Shown here: positions 53,378 through 63,500 of the stretch, one piece after another | Layout of the letters: every line of letters starts with the position of its first letter | How positions within the stretch are numbered: position 1 is the stretch's first letter | Assembly (NCBI GenBank): GCA_036245525.1 | Contig: BTPG01000003.1 | Coordinates: 206,987,342-207,051,341 of the forward strand | DNA from: Semisulcospira habei | Taxonomy: Eukaryota; Mollusca; Gastropoda; Semisulcospiridae | Direction: 5' to 3' | DNA length: 64,000 bases | Made by a program: the position numbers and the translations under genes | The notes under the pieces: model-generated | Databases searched by the model: none | Seen by the model: only the letters and a program-made list of their open reading frames with translations | Told to the model about the DNA's origin: nothing

Positions 53378-55583
53378 GCATGGCGTTGGGAACTGCAATG
53401 ACAATGGCCGCCTACTGTTGGAGTTCTGTGCAGAGCAGCAACTTGTCATCACCAACACTGCTTTCCAGCAAAAGGACAGTCGAAAGACCACCTGGATGCA
53501 TCCTCGCTCCAAGCACTGGCACCTTATCGACTATGTCCTAGTGCGTCAGAGGGACCGCAGTGATGTCCTCCTCACCAGAGTGATGCCCAGCGCAGAATGC
53601 CACACTGACCACTGCCTTGTCCGCTGCAAACTCAGGCTCCGCCTCAAGCTGAAACCCAAGAAAAGGGACCCTCACCCCCCCCCCTCCCCCCCCCAAGAAA
53701 AAGCTTGATGTTGCCAGCCTTCAGCGTGACGATGTGAAAGCTGCCTTTCAGACAGATTTGCAGCGCATGCTCAAAGACATAATCTGATCCAGCAGACTCC
53801 TCCCCTGTAACACTCTGGGAACAACTGAAAACTGCTATTGAAAAATCCTCTGCAGAAGTCTTGGGCTTTGCTAGAAAGAGGAACAAAGACTGGTTTGATG
53901 AAAATGACATAGAGATCCAGGAACTTCTAACAAAAAAAGAGCCGCCCACCAGGCCCATCTGTGAAGAAGTCTGCCTTCCGCCTCATCTGCAGCAGTCTCC
54001 AGCGCAAGCTTAGAGGAACGAGTGGTTGTCCAGACTCGCACAGAGGACCCAGTCTAGCGCTGACAACGGTGACTACAGGGGCTTCTATGAAGCAGTGAAA
54101 GCAGTGTATGGCCCCAAGCACCTGGTTCAAAGTCCCCTGCGAAGCACTGATGGACAGGCACTCCTCACAGATAGTACGTCCATCTTGAACCGCTGGTCGG
54201 AATACTTTCAGGACCTCTTCAGCGCTGAGCGCACTGTTCAAGAAGCAGTCCTTTTTCCAAATACCACACCTCCCAGGCTGTACGTAACGTTTGTCGACCT
54301 AACAAAAGCGTTTGACACTGTGAGCAGGCAAGGCATGTGGCAAATCCTGGAGTGACTTGGCTGTCCCCCAAAGTTCCTCAGCATGATCGTCCAGCTCCAC
54401 GAGGGCCAGCAAGGCCAGGTCAGACTCAACAGTGACCTCTCAGAACCATTACCCATTCTTAACGGCGTGAAGCAGGGCTGCGTGCTGGCACTGACCCTCT
54501 TTATCATCTTCTTTAGCATGATGTTGAAGCAGGCCACAGTGGACCTCGACGATGATGATGTAGTGTACATCAGGTATCGTCTTGATGGCAGCCTGTTCAA
54601 CCTCAGACGACTGCAGGCCCACACCAAAACCCTAGACCGACTGATTCATGAGCTGCTCTTTGCTGATGACGCTGCCCTCGTTGCACACAGAGAGAGAGAG
54701 AGCCCTGCAGCGCATCACGTCCTGCTTCGCAGATGCTGCCCAGCTCTTTGGACTCGAGGTCAGTCTGAAAAAGACAGAGGTCCTTCATCAGCCGGCACCC
54801 AAGGAAGAGCATTGCCCTTCCCACATCACTATCGGCAAGTCCGAACTGAAGTCTGTACACCAATTTACCTACCTTGGCTGCAACATCACGTCAGACGCCA
54901 AGCTGGACAAGGAGCTGGACAACAGGCTGGCAAAAGCGAACAGTGCTTTTGGGTGACTATTCAAGCGGGTGTGGCACAATCAACAGCTGAAAAAAAGGCA
55001 CCAAGATCAGCATGTACAGAGCTGTCATCCTCACCACCCTGCTGTATGGTTCTGAGTCCTGGGCCCTCTACCGCAGCCAACTACGACTCCTCGAACGCTT
55101 CCACCAGCGCTGCCTGCGTACCATCATCGACATTCACTGGAGTGACTATGTCACCAACGTCGAGGTCATTGAACAGGCAGAAACTGTGAGCATCGAGGCT
55201 TTGCTGCTGCGGACACAGCTTCGCTGGGCAGGGCACATCTCCAGGATGAAGGATCATCGCCTACCCAAGATCACCCTGTTCGGCGAGCTCGCCACTGGAC
55301 GCCGTGACAGAGGAGCACCAAAGAAGAGATACAAAGACGGTCTCAAGAAGTCACTTGCGACACCTGGCGCTCCACCATTTACAAGGCAGCCGTCTCCTTT
55401 GAGGACTCTCGCAGAGCTAGCCTTAAGGACAAGCAGCTCAGGAGAAAAAACAGAGATGTCGAAACTCAGAACCCTGGCCAGACCTTCCCCTGCAGCCACT
55501 GTAGTCGAACCTGCATGTCCCGGATTGCAGACGTCATAGGTAACCCCTATAGAATCTTCGTTTGCGAAGTCAAGCCAAGATAG
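53378..55583 (+). mobile_element. LINE C (unit 2 copy of LINE B), internal deletion
   Basis: Same start and end as LINE B. About 430 bp present in B (from after CTCCCAG at about 45,455 to before GGCTGTACGT at about 45,887) are missing here at about 54,275. The reading frame passes through the join in one ORF (54,026-54,355). Other breaks occur at about 54,700 and 54,955. Confidence 0.85.
54383..55539 (+). pseudogene. LINE C reverse-transcriptase C-terminal fragments
   Basis: The pieces encode LPILNGVKQGCVLALTLFI, the region before FADD, VHQFTYLGC, YGSESWALYRSQLRLLERFH and RWAGHISRMKDHRLP. Frame changes at about 54,700, 54,955 and 55,355 separate them. The zinc-binding C-terminus near 55,490 has lost its first cysteine pair spacing. 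Confidence 0.75.
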
Positions 55584-56495
55584 TTTTATAAACGTTTCTC
55601 ACTGTGATACACCACAGTCATGAGCTCTTTGTGGTTTGTGAGTATATATATATATAAAACTTCCGACAAGGTTATAAAACTGCCAACAAAGTTATAAGAT
55701 GAAATTTTACTTCAAAATTATGAAAATTTACCAAATGGTTCACGAGCTATTGTCGCTCAGCGAATGTAGACTGACTGAAGTGGGACATGCCAAACAGAAT
55801 ACCAGCAAACCCGTCTTAGGTCAGATGGTGAGCATTCTGAACCTGTTATCTACAGAGCTGAAAATGAAGCAGGTGAGTTTTTTAAAAAAATGAGGCAACT
55901 ACATAGTAACGTTGTATATTATCTGGAAAACCGTCAGAAGCCTTTGATGATGACAGGAGAGGATGAACTGGATTTTAACACAGCGGAGGTATGTTGGATT
56001 TGTGAACAACACCTGCGGGGTGATAAAATTCATAACCATATAACTGGATGATACAGAGGTGCTGCACAAAGTAATTTATGTAACTTAAAACTAAAATTAT
56101 ATCCCAAGACATACAAACTACCTATCTTTTTCCACTATCTCAAAGGGTATGAGTCACACATTATCATGCGGGCTGTAGATGAGTCTTACAAGAACATTAG
56201 TTGTATTGCCCAGACAACTTAGAAGTACTTGTCTTTTAGCTTAGACAACAAATTAGTCTTTTACGATTCCATGCAGCATTTGTCTTTGGGACTTGCTAGG
56301 ACTGTCAGAGTTTCCAATAACAGGTAAATATTTTGAGCCGGAGTTGATCAAGAAAGTAGTCTATCCTTATGAGTACATTGATTACTGGGTTGTGTTTGAG
56401 GAAACGTCTCTGCCTCCAAAAGATAAATTTTATTCCACACTAAATGGTAAAGGATTTTCTGATTCTGAATACCATTATGCTTTGGATGCATGGGA

Positions 56496-56853
56496 TTATT
56501 GTACATTGCTTAACGTCCCGACAGCAACAAGACTTTCTCAGGACATGCTTGCACTACTTGTGAAAAAAAAAATCTAAATGGAATATTGAATGTATGTCGC
56601 CAGCCGGTCTAATAAGCTAAATATTAAACCTAAGACCATTTAGCAACACACATTCAATATCAAGAGCTACAGGAAGTGCAGACAGTAGGGAGAGTTTAAA
56701 AAAAGAAAATGCAGGTGAATGGACAAGGGTAGACAGAAACACATGCCCCGGAATAGAGGTGAAAACCCACCCTGTGGGGCTGACCAGGGCCACCCTAGGA
56801 ACTAAAAAGTAGTTAACCCCACCCAAGTCCCCCAGGGCAGACCGGGGTGGGGG
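56496..56853 (-). mobile_element. SINE-like retroposon (copy S6) in polymerase relic
   Basis: Target duplication TTGGATGCATGGGA at 56,482-56,495 and 56,854-56,867. The coding sequence of the polymerase resumes in frame order after the second duplicate. Confidence 0.9.
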
Positions 56854-57841
56854 TTGGATGCATGGGAAAAATTGGGATGTCAAACGATTGGTGACTATCA
56901 CGACCAGTACTTAAAAGCTGACGTTTGCTTGCTAGCAGATGTATTTGAATGTTACCGTGAAAAGGGTTTGTTACACTACAGTTTTGACCTGGCTAGCTAC
57001 ATAACTAGTCCTGGCATGACATCGAATGCATTTTGAAAATCCATTAAGACACAGATATACCTGCTGTCTGATCCAGCGATGGTTAACAGTGTGTAACGCA
57101 GTTTGAGAGGTGGCATAAGTATAGCAGCAAATAATTATGCCAAAGCTAAAAACAAATATCTTGATGACTTTGAGTTTGACTCCTCATGGTCAAGGTCATA
57201 TATTATGTACCTTGACGCTAATAACCTTATGGATTCCCGATGACCAAGTTATTACCCTTGAAAAACTTTCAACTGCATGATTTGTCACAGTGTGATATAA
57301 CAGACTTAACAAACCGTATTATGGCTCATGATCAGAATGATGAGAAAGGTCAGATCTTTGAAGTCAACCTGGAGTACCAACACCACCTACATGATTACAA
57401 TAATGATTATCCATTAGCAGTTGAGAAAATGCCTTTGACAGTAGAAAAAAAGACACTAAACTTGTGCCAAATTTGAATGACAAACTCAGTTATGTTCGTC
57501 ACTATCGCCTACTGCAGTTTTACATCAGGCATGGGTTAGTACTAAAACAAGTTTACAAAGGCATGCAGTTTGATCAGTATGTTTTTATGAAGGATTGCAT
57601 AACACAACCCTCTGTGCAAGGGATGGTAACACTGCATTTGACAATGCTTTCTTTAAGCTAACAATGCCTGGTTTGGCAAGACAATGGAAAATCCACATTA
57701 CTGTATAGATATGAGACAGGTCACAAATGAATCAGGCACAAATTAAACTTACCGGCAAGCCACAATACACAGGGTATAAAGAGTTTCATCTGTCATTGCA
57801 TGCAGTGATGCTCTAAAAAAAAAGTTTGTTGATCTCAACAA

Positions 57842-59655
57842 AATAATAAAAAAATAATTACGGTATTTATAATGCACTTATCTTATAATAATTATAACTC
57901 TAAGCACGCACTCACAACTCGCACACGCATGCGCACGCTTTAGACAATGACTCACGTAACACAAAGTGAAGATACCTTACGACAGTCAGCTTGGGGTGGG
58001 GAGTGTGGTGGTATAGTGCTAGAACTGTTGAAAGAGGTGAGTTTTGAGGGCGGACTGGAAGGAGGAGAGCGAGTGTTTCTGACGGAGAGAGAGTGGGAGA
58101 GTGTTCCAGGTAGATGGACCGTATACTGAGAAGGAGCGGGGGCCGAAAGTGCTGAGTTTGGTGCGGGGGATGAGGAGGTGGAGAGGGTCGGAGGCGGAGT
58201 GGAGGGAGTGGGGAGGAGTGTAGGGGTGAAGTAAGTTGGAGAGATAGGCAGGAGCGTAGTTGTTCAGGGATTTGTAGCAGAGAGACAGAATCTTGTATTG
58301 GATGCATTGGGGGATGGGGAGCCAGTGAAGGAGCTTGAGCAGGGGAGTGATGTGGTCGGATTTTTTCTTTCTGAGAACGAGGCGGGCAGCATTGTTCTGG
58401 ACGCGCTGGAGAGTGAGAGTGGTGGAGTGAGGAAGGCCGGAAAGGAGAGAGTTGCAGTAGTCGATGCGAGATATGATGAGAGAGACAGCGAGTTTGGTGG
58501 CAGCTTCGGTAGTGAGGTATTTTCTGATCTGACTGATGCGGCGGAGGCGGAAATAACATGCCTGGGCCGTGGTGGAGACGAAGCTGGTCATGGAAAGCGA
58601 GGAATCGAGGATAACGCCAAGGTTCTTGACCGAGTCAGAGAGGGAGATGGGGGTGCTGTCGAGTTGAAGGTGGAGAGAGGGAGGGAGCTGGGAAAGTTTC
58701 TGGCGAGTGCCTACCAGCATGGCTTCCGTTTTGTCGTCGTTCAGTTTGAGCTTGTTTGCTGTCATCCAGTTTTTCACGTCTTCATAGCAGTCAGCCGTGC
58801 GAGTCAGTAGTGTCTGAGTGTTGTCGAGTTTGTCTTTGTCTAGTAGTTGTGAGTCGTCAGCGTAGAGGTGGTGGTGTATGTGGTGAGACTGGATGATGTT
58901 GGACAGGGGGGAGGTGTAGAGTGTGAAAAGGACCGGGCCCAGGACGGACCCCTGTGGAACGCCGCAGGAGAGCCTGACTGGGTTGGAGGGGACGCCGTCG
59001 ATGGTGACGGACTGCTGTCTGTCGGAGAGGTAGGAGAGAAACCAGGAGTGAGCACAGTCAGTGATGCCAAAGGAGTGGTGAAGGCGGTGGAGGAGGATAG
59101 AGTGGTCTATGGTGTCGAAGGCGGCAGAGAGATCGAGTAGCGTAAGAAGGGAGATGTTGCCCGAGTCAGTGGAAAGAAGCAGGTCGTTAAGGATATGTAG
59201 AAGGGCTGTTTCAGTGCTGTGATGTTTGCGATAGGCAGACTGGAAGGGACTGAGGAGGTTGTTGTCGGCGAGGTGGAGGTTGAGTTGGTTGAGGACAACC
59301 TTCTCAAGGAGCTTGAACAGGAAAGAGAGATTGGAGACTGGGCGGTAGTTCTTGAGTTCGTTTGGGTCGAGGTTGTGTTTTTTGAGGAGAGGACGGACGA
59401 TGGCGGACTTGAAGATATCGGGGACGGAGCCATTCTCTAGAGATGTGCTGATGATGTCGGTAATGAAGGGCAAAAGTTTTGGGAGGCCGTCCCGGTAGAG
59501 GGAAGCTGGGAGGGGGTCTAGTTCGCAGGTTTTGAAAGGCATGGACTTTATGGTCTTGAGGACTTCATCCTGAGAGACGGGGCGGAAGGACGAGAGGGGA
59601 GTGCCGGAAAAGGGGGGGGGGGGGGTCAGGAAGGCAAGGCGGAGAAGGCAGAGTG
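57842..59655 (-). mobile_element. CR1/L2-like LINE, 5'-truncated, in polymerase relic
   Basis: A 7-bp target duplication TCAACAA (57,835-57,841 and 59,656-59,662) flanks the element. The 3' end on the left is AT-rich with short repeats. It separates two polymerase segments that are adjacent in related enzymes. Confidence 0.85.
58019..59650 (-). CDS. LINE reverse transcriptase, uninterrupted ~540 codons
   Basis: The frame enters from the truncated 5' end and is open to the stop at 58,019. RT motifs are LKNYRPVSNLSFLFKLLEKV, SAYRKHHSTETAL, LLDLSAAFDTIDH, SCGVPQGSVLGPVLFTLYTS and the catalytic YADD (in HLYADDSQLL). They are followed by KNLGVILDSSLS and the C-terminal STWNTLPLSLRQ and FQSALKTHLF. 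CR1/L2-like by these motifs. The endonuclease is absent through truncation. The lack of stops indicates that this is one of the younger insertions. The start methionine in polymerase-relic DNA at 59,674 is fortuitous. Confidence 0.85.
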   Translation of the reverse strand, partial: CLLRLAFLTPPPPFSGTPLSSFRPVSQDEVLKTIKSMPFKTCELDPLPASLYRDGLPKLLPFITDIISTSLENGSVPDIFKSAIVRPLLKKHNLDPNELKNYRPVSNLSFLFKLLEKVVLNQLNLHLADNNLLSPFQSAYRKHHSTETALLHILNDLLLSTDSGNISLLTLLDLSAAFDTIDHSILLHRLHHSFGITDCAHSWFLSYLSDRQQSVTIDGVPSNPVRLSCGVPQGSVLGPVLFTLYTSPLSNIIQSHHIHHHLYADDSQLLDKDKLDNTQTLLTRTADCYEDVKNWMTANKLKLNDDKTEAMLVGTRQKLSQLPPSLHLQLDSTPISLSDSVKNLGVILDSSLSMTSFVSTTAQACYFRLRRISQIRKYLTTEAATKLAVSLIISRIDYCNSLLSGLPHSTTLTLQRVQNNAARLVLRKKKSDHITPLLKLLHWLPIPQCIQYKILSLCYKSLNNYAPAYLSNLLHPYTPPHSLHSASDPLHLLIPRTKLSTFGPRSFSVYGPSTWNTLPLSLRQKHSLSSFQSALKTHLFQQF

Positions 59656-60185
59656 TCAACAAGTCAGTATTCATTGGTATGGCAATACTAGAACTGTCAA
59701 AATTATTGATGCTTGAATTCTACTATGATTATTTTAAACCAAAGTATCCTGACTGTTGTCTGCTATACACAGATCATAGATCTTTGATCATAGATGTACC
59801 TACTGAAGACTTTTATGAAGACATCAAAACAGAGTTGCATGTGTATGACACATCAGATTATCATAAAAGATCACCCACTGTACAGCACACAAAACAAGAA
59901 AGTGCCTGGGAAGTTTAAGGATGAACTGAATGAGTGCCTATCGTTGAGCATGTTGGACTGAGGTCAAAAATGTATTTCATACTGCATCAGAAGGGCAGTC
60001 AGTCTAAAGCAAAAAGGTATTTTTAAAAAAACATCGATAAAAAAATAATTCCGGCATGAACGCTATAAACAAGTTTTAGATGGAGCACTAATGCCTGATT
60101 ATCCAAACAAGACACTGAGATCAAATAAACATAATCTTGAAATGAAAATAAAAGGGGAGACTGCCAGTGCTAATATTTTTAGGAA

Positions 60186-60544
60186 AATTACAAAGTAAAG
60201 TAGGTAAAAGCACTGTCAGGGGAGAGAAGTGTGCATGATCGACCAGTGATCATAGATCTACTTTGGTCAAAGCACAAAAAAAAAAGAAGATAGGAAAGAG
60301 GGGGTGCGCTAAGAAAGTGACTGGAAGCCCCCCTCCCCCTTGAAGGGGAGCGTATCACATATCCCAATGTTCCAGCCACAGTACATGGAAATTTAAATCT
60401 AGGTCCCCCAAGGGGGGGGGGGGGGGGGTCCAGATATTTAGCCGGTGTGGACAGCTGTTTCGGTCTTGGCCACCTCGTCAGCACACCATTCGGCATACTG
60501 GTGGAAGGCAGGAACTTTTGCCTACCTGCAAAGACAGCCACATT
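60186..60544. other. Non-coding DNA with poly-G tract
   Basis: A run of about 17 G at 60,412-60,429. No gene recognised. Confidence 0.5.
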
Positions 60545-61985
60545 TTAATGTGGTATCTGCAGGGTCCTCACTACACTCTGTCAAAAGATCTGGGAGCAAA
60601 AGAAATGGCCAGTAGAATGGACACAGTCTCTAGTGATCCCGCTCCCCAAGAAAGGAAACCTGAAACAGTGCCAGAACTACAGAACTATCAGTCTGATAAG
60701 TCACCCTAGCAAAGTAATGCTTAGGATCATTCTCAACCGCCTCAAAACTTTCGCCGAGGAACTGCTGGCAGAAGAACAGGCTGGCTTCAGAGTTGGAAGA
60801 AGCACTGTAGAGCAGATTTTCAACTGCCGCGTCCTGATTGAGAAACATCTGCAGCATCAGCGCGAACTCTACCACAACTTCATTGATTTCAGGAAAGCAT
60901 TTGATCGCGTCTGGCACGACGGACTCTGGCAAGTCATGAGATCGTTCAACATAGAGGAGGGACTGATCCAAATGATAGAAGCGCTTTACAAGAACGCCTG
61001 CAGCGCGGTTCTACTTAACAATCAGTCAGGCGTGTTCTTCAGGACGACGATCGGTGTCCGTCAAGGATGCCTGCTCTCTCCTGTCCTTTTCAACATATTC
61101 CTGGAGAAGATCATGCAGGAAACCCTCCACGACCACCATACTTCAATCTCTATTGGTGGCAGATCCCTGTGCAATCTTCGATTCGCAGACGACATTGACC
61201 TCATGGCAGGCAGCAATAGTGAGCTTCAAAACCTGACAGACAAACTTTCAAGTAGCGCAGGGTCTTATGGCATGGAGATCAGTACGGATAAAAGCAAAGT
61301 GATGATCAACACCACAAGCGACAGCAGCAGCAACATTCACATGAACGGCCAGTAGCTAGAAGAGGTCAATAGCTTCAAGTACTTGGGAGCCACCCTGTCC
61401 AAAGACGGTAGTTGCATAGCAGAGATCCGTATCAGGATAGGTACAGCAACATCCGCAATGGCCAGGCTGGACAGGATATGGCGAAGTAACTCCATCAGCT
61501 TCACCATCAAGTACAGGCTTTACAAGTCCCTCGTAGTGTCTATTCTACTCTACGGCTGTGAGACTTGGACACTGCTTGCAGACTCAGAAAAGAAAATCCA
61601 GGCCTTTGAGAACAAGTGCCTGAGGAAGTTGCTCCGCATCTCGTACCGCGAGCACAAGACCAACGAATATGTACGGAGCATCGTCACTTCCCTGGTGGGC
61701 CCACATGAACCCCTTCTGGCAACCGTGAAACGGCGCAAGCTTGCTTGGTTTGGCCACGTGACCCGACACAACACCTTGTCCAAGACTATCCTCCAAGGCA
61801 CTCTCGAAGGAAGTCGTCGGCGAGGTCGTCAGAGAAAGAGTTGGGTCGCAAACATAAAAGAATGGACCGAACTCGAGATGCCAGACTTGCTTGCCACCGC
61901 CCAAAATAGAACTCAGTGGAGAGCACTGTCTGTTGCTGCTGCCTTTCAGTCCCCCCAACGCCCAGTTCGGGCAAGGGACTGATGA
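60545..61985 (+). pseudogene. LINE E reverse transcriptase with one in-frame TAG
   Basis: A 5'-truncated LINE of a third family. Motifs are [71 protein letters not shown] and the catalytic FADD (LRFADDIDL). A TAG at 61,353-61,355 interrupts the frame. It then continues in frame with NSFKYLGATLS, LYGCETWTLL, LAWFGHVTR and RRGRQRKSW to the stop at 61,980. Without that one codon the fragment would be open for about 450 codons. Ends in TGATGATGAT. Confidence 0.85.
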
Positions 61986-62355
61986 TGATCTGCAGGGGCA
62001 TACATTCCATGCCTCCACCTAGAGCTAAACCTCAATGCAATACTGTTCAACTAATCTGGTCAGGATATTGGTAGTTAATGTACTTAATTCAAAAGTATTA
62101 GTACCACAGTGAATATAAATCACTATAGAATCCACAAATTTTGCATGGAAATTTCACTCCATGGTTATACTTTTTAATACATTGTACTCCCTTATGTTTG
62201 TATCTTTTTGTATTTTCCAAAAGCAAAGTTACCCAAGTTACATGTTTGCAAGCATATTAAACACTTTGGTGAAGTCATTACAAACACATTGATGTATGAA
62301 CCATTCCTGTGGACCTACTAGAAGCTGAGATATGACATTCTTATCATTATGCCTG
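61986..62355. other. Non-coding DNA, nothing recognised
   Basis: AT-rich, no supported feature. Confidence 0.45.
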
Positions 62356-62568
62356 TTAGCTCTTTCTACCCCAACACCGAAATCCATAAATGTTGCCGTT
62401 GTCCTCTGAAGACTGCATTGCAGTGCAGGACATAGATCGACCATGATAGTTCAAGGGTGATGCCAGAATAGCTTGGTGCCCATAGGCACCAAGCTATTCT
62501 GGCATCACCCTTGAACTATCATGGTCGAACCTTATCCTGCTGTGGTGTGTCTGGGTTAGAATGAGTTA
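62356..62568. mobile_element. Palindromic mini-element E6, perfect 44-bp arms
   Basis: From 62,437 to 62,528 two 44-bp arms match exactly around the loop CATA. The innermost bases are GGTGCC/GGCACC instead of the GGCGCC/GGCGCC of E3, so both arms changed together. Outer edges are decayed: TTAGCTCTTTCTACCCC on the left, GGGTTAGAATGAGTTA on the right. Confidence 0.7.
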
Positions 62569-63155
62569 CTAGTTAGGGTTATCCTTGGATGCCCTTTTTA
62601 CCCTTCGCAAACTTGCATGTATAGTGGTGTTATTAGGGCTATAATTTTAACTTGTATAAAATGACACCTCAAGGAAAAAAATAAGCAAACTCTATGTAGT
62701 AATCTGAGTATACAAAAGAGATTTACAGTCTGTCGGATGATTACTTGAGTAATACTGTGGGCATGACATGCCCCTTTTGCATGGTACCGCTAGCCATTTT
62801 ACTTGTTTTTCGTCAATTTTGGTGTCACAACACAAAGCAACAAGACTGTGCATGTAGCAATCATTTGTCTTTATTATTGTGTTTGCATACGGGTATAAAT
62901 AGTACACTATGTGCAAATACTTAACAAATAGTCATAAGTGGTCAATAGTTATTTGAGCACAAACTTGGTCTTTCATTTTAAATGATATATTTACTCGACC
63001 GAGATAAAACTTTAAACCGTCATATCTCGCAAACCGTTAAAGATATAATTATGAAATTTTGCACCTGTTTAAATATTAACATTGTGCATAGGTACATAGA
63101 GATCACATCACGAACAAGGAAGTGGGAAGCAGAATCAGGCAAGCCATCGGGCCCT
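62569..63155. other. Non-coding DNA, nothing recognised
   Basis: AT-rich sequence without recognised frames or repeats. Confidence 0.45.
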
Positions 63156-63159
63156 AAGA

Positions 63160-63500
63160 AGACCTATTAGCCATTGTGAAAGAATGCAAACTAAAGTGGT
63201 ATGGGCATGTCACGCGATCAGCAGGGCTTGCCAAAACAATCCTGCAAGGAACTGTGCAAGGAGGGCAAAGGAGAGGAAGACTGAGAAAATGATGGGACGA
63301 CAATATCTCAGAGTGGACAACACTGAAGCTGAGTGACACACTAAGAATGGCAGAGAACAGGGTGGAATGGAGGGAGCTGGTTGCCAAGTTATCAGTGGTG
63401 CCCCAACGGTCGGGAAGACTACGAGATAGATATAGGTACACCATTTTTTTCCCAAACATTTTTATTTCAAATTTTGGCTGGACCCACCTACTGTAAGTAA
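63160..63500 (+). mobile_element. LINE 3'-end fragment F
   Basis: The plus strand encodes KLKWYGHVTRSAGLAKTILQ, GGQRRGRLRK, a stop, and WDDNISEWT with RMAENRVEWRELV. This is the C-terminal tail shared by RTE-like and related LINEs. A short tail of GTAAGTAAGT follows at 63,492. Confidence 0.75.

Larger units (their letters stand above)
47718..56134 (+). repeat. Tandem segmental duplication, unit 2
   Basis: Collinear with unit 1 except for the inverted segment, the absent RTE-like LINE and a ~430-bp deletion in LINE C. Similarity ends at CTTTTTCCA (56,134); beyond it the polymerase relic continues into unique sequence, which identifies the right edge of the duplicated segment. Confidence 0.9.
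55620..60185 (+). pseudogene. Polinton/adintovirus-like family-B DNA polymerase relic, interrupted twice
   Basis: Scattered open pieces in one direction match a protein-primed family-B polymerase of the Polinton type. They are a CWICEQH zinc motif segment (near 56,000), an exonuclease-like segment with an Asp-rich YLKADVCLLADVF stretch (about 56,910), a DANNL palm motif near 57,210 with a one-base loss right after it, a motif-B-like FGKTMEN near 57,680, and, beyond the LINE, TDHRS in place of the expected catalytic TDTDS (about 59,770). Interruptions are a SINE-like element (56,496-56,853), a LINE (57,842-59,655), several stops and frameshifts. Such enzymes copy the element's own DNA. Other Polinton genes (integrase, ATPase, capsid) were not found, so this is an isolated relic. 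Confidence 0.7.

Noticed and set aside
58298..58810. 170-codon plus-strand ORF
   Set aside because: Antisense of the CR1/L2-like reverse transcriptase.
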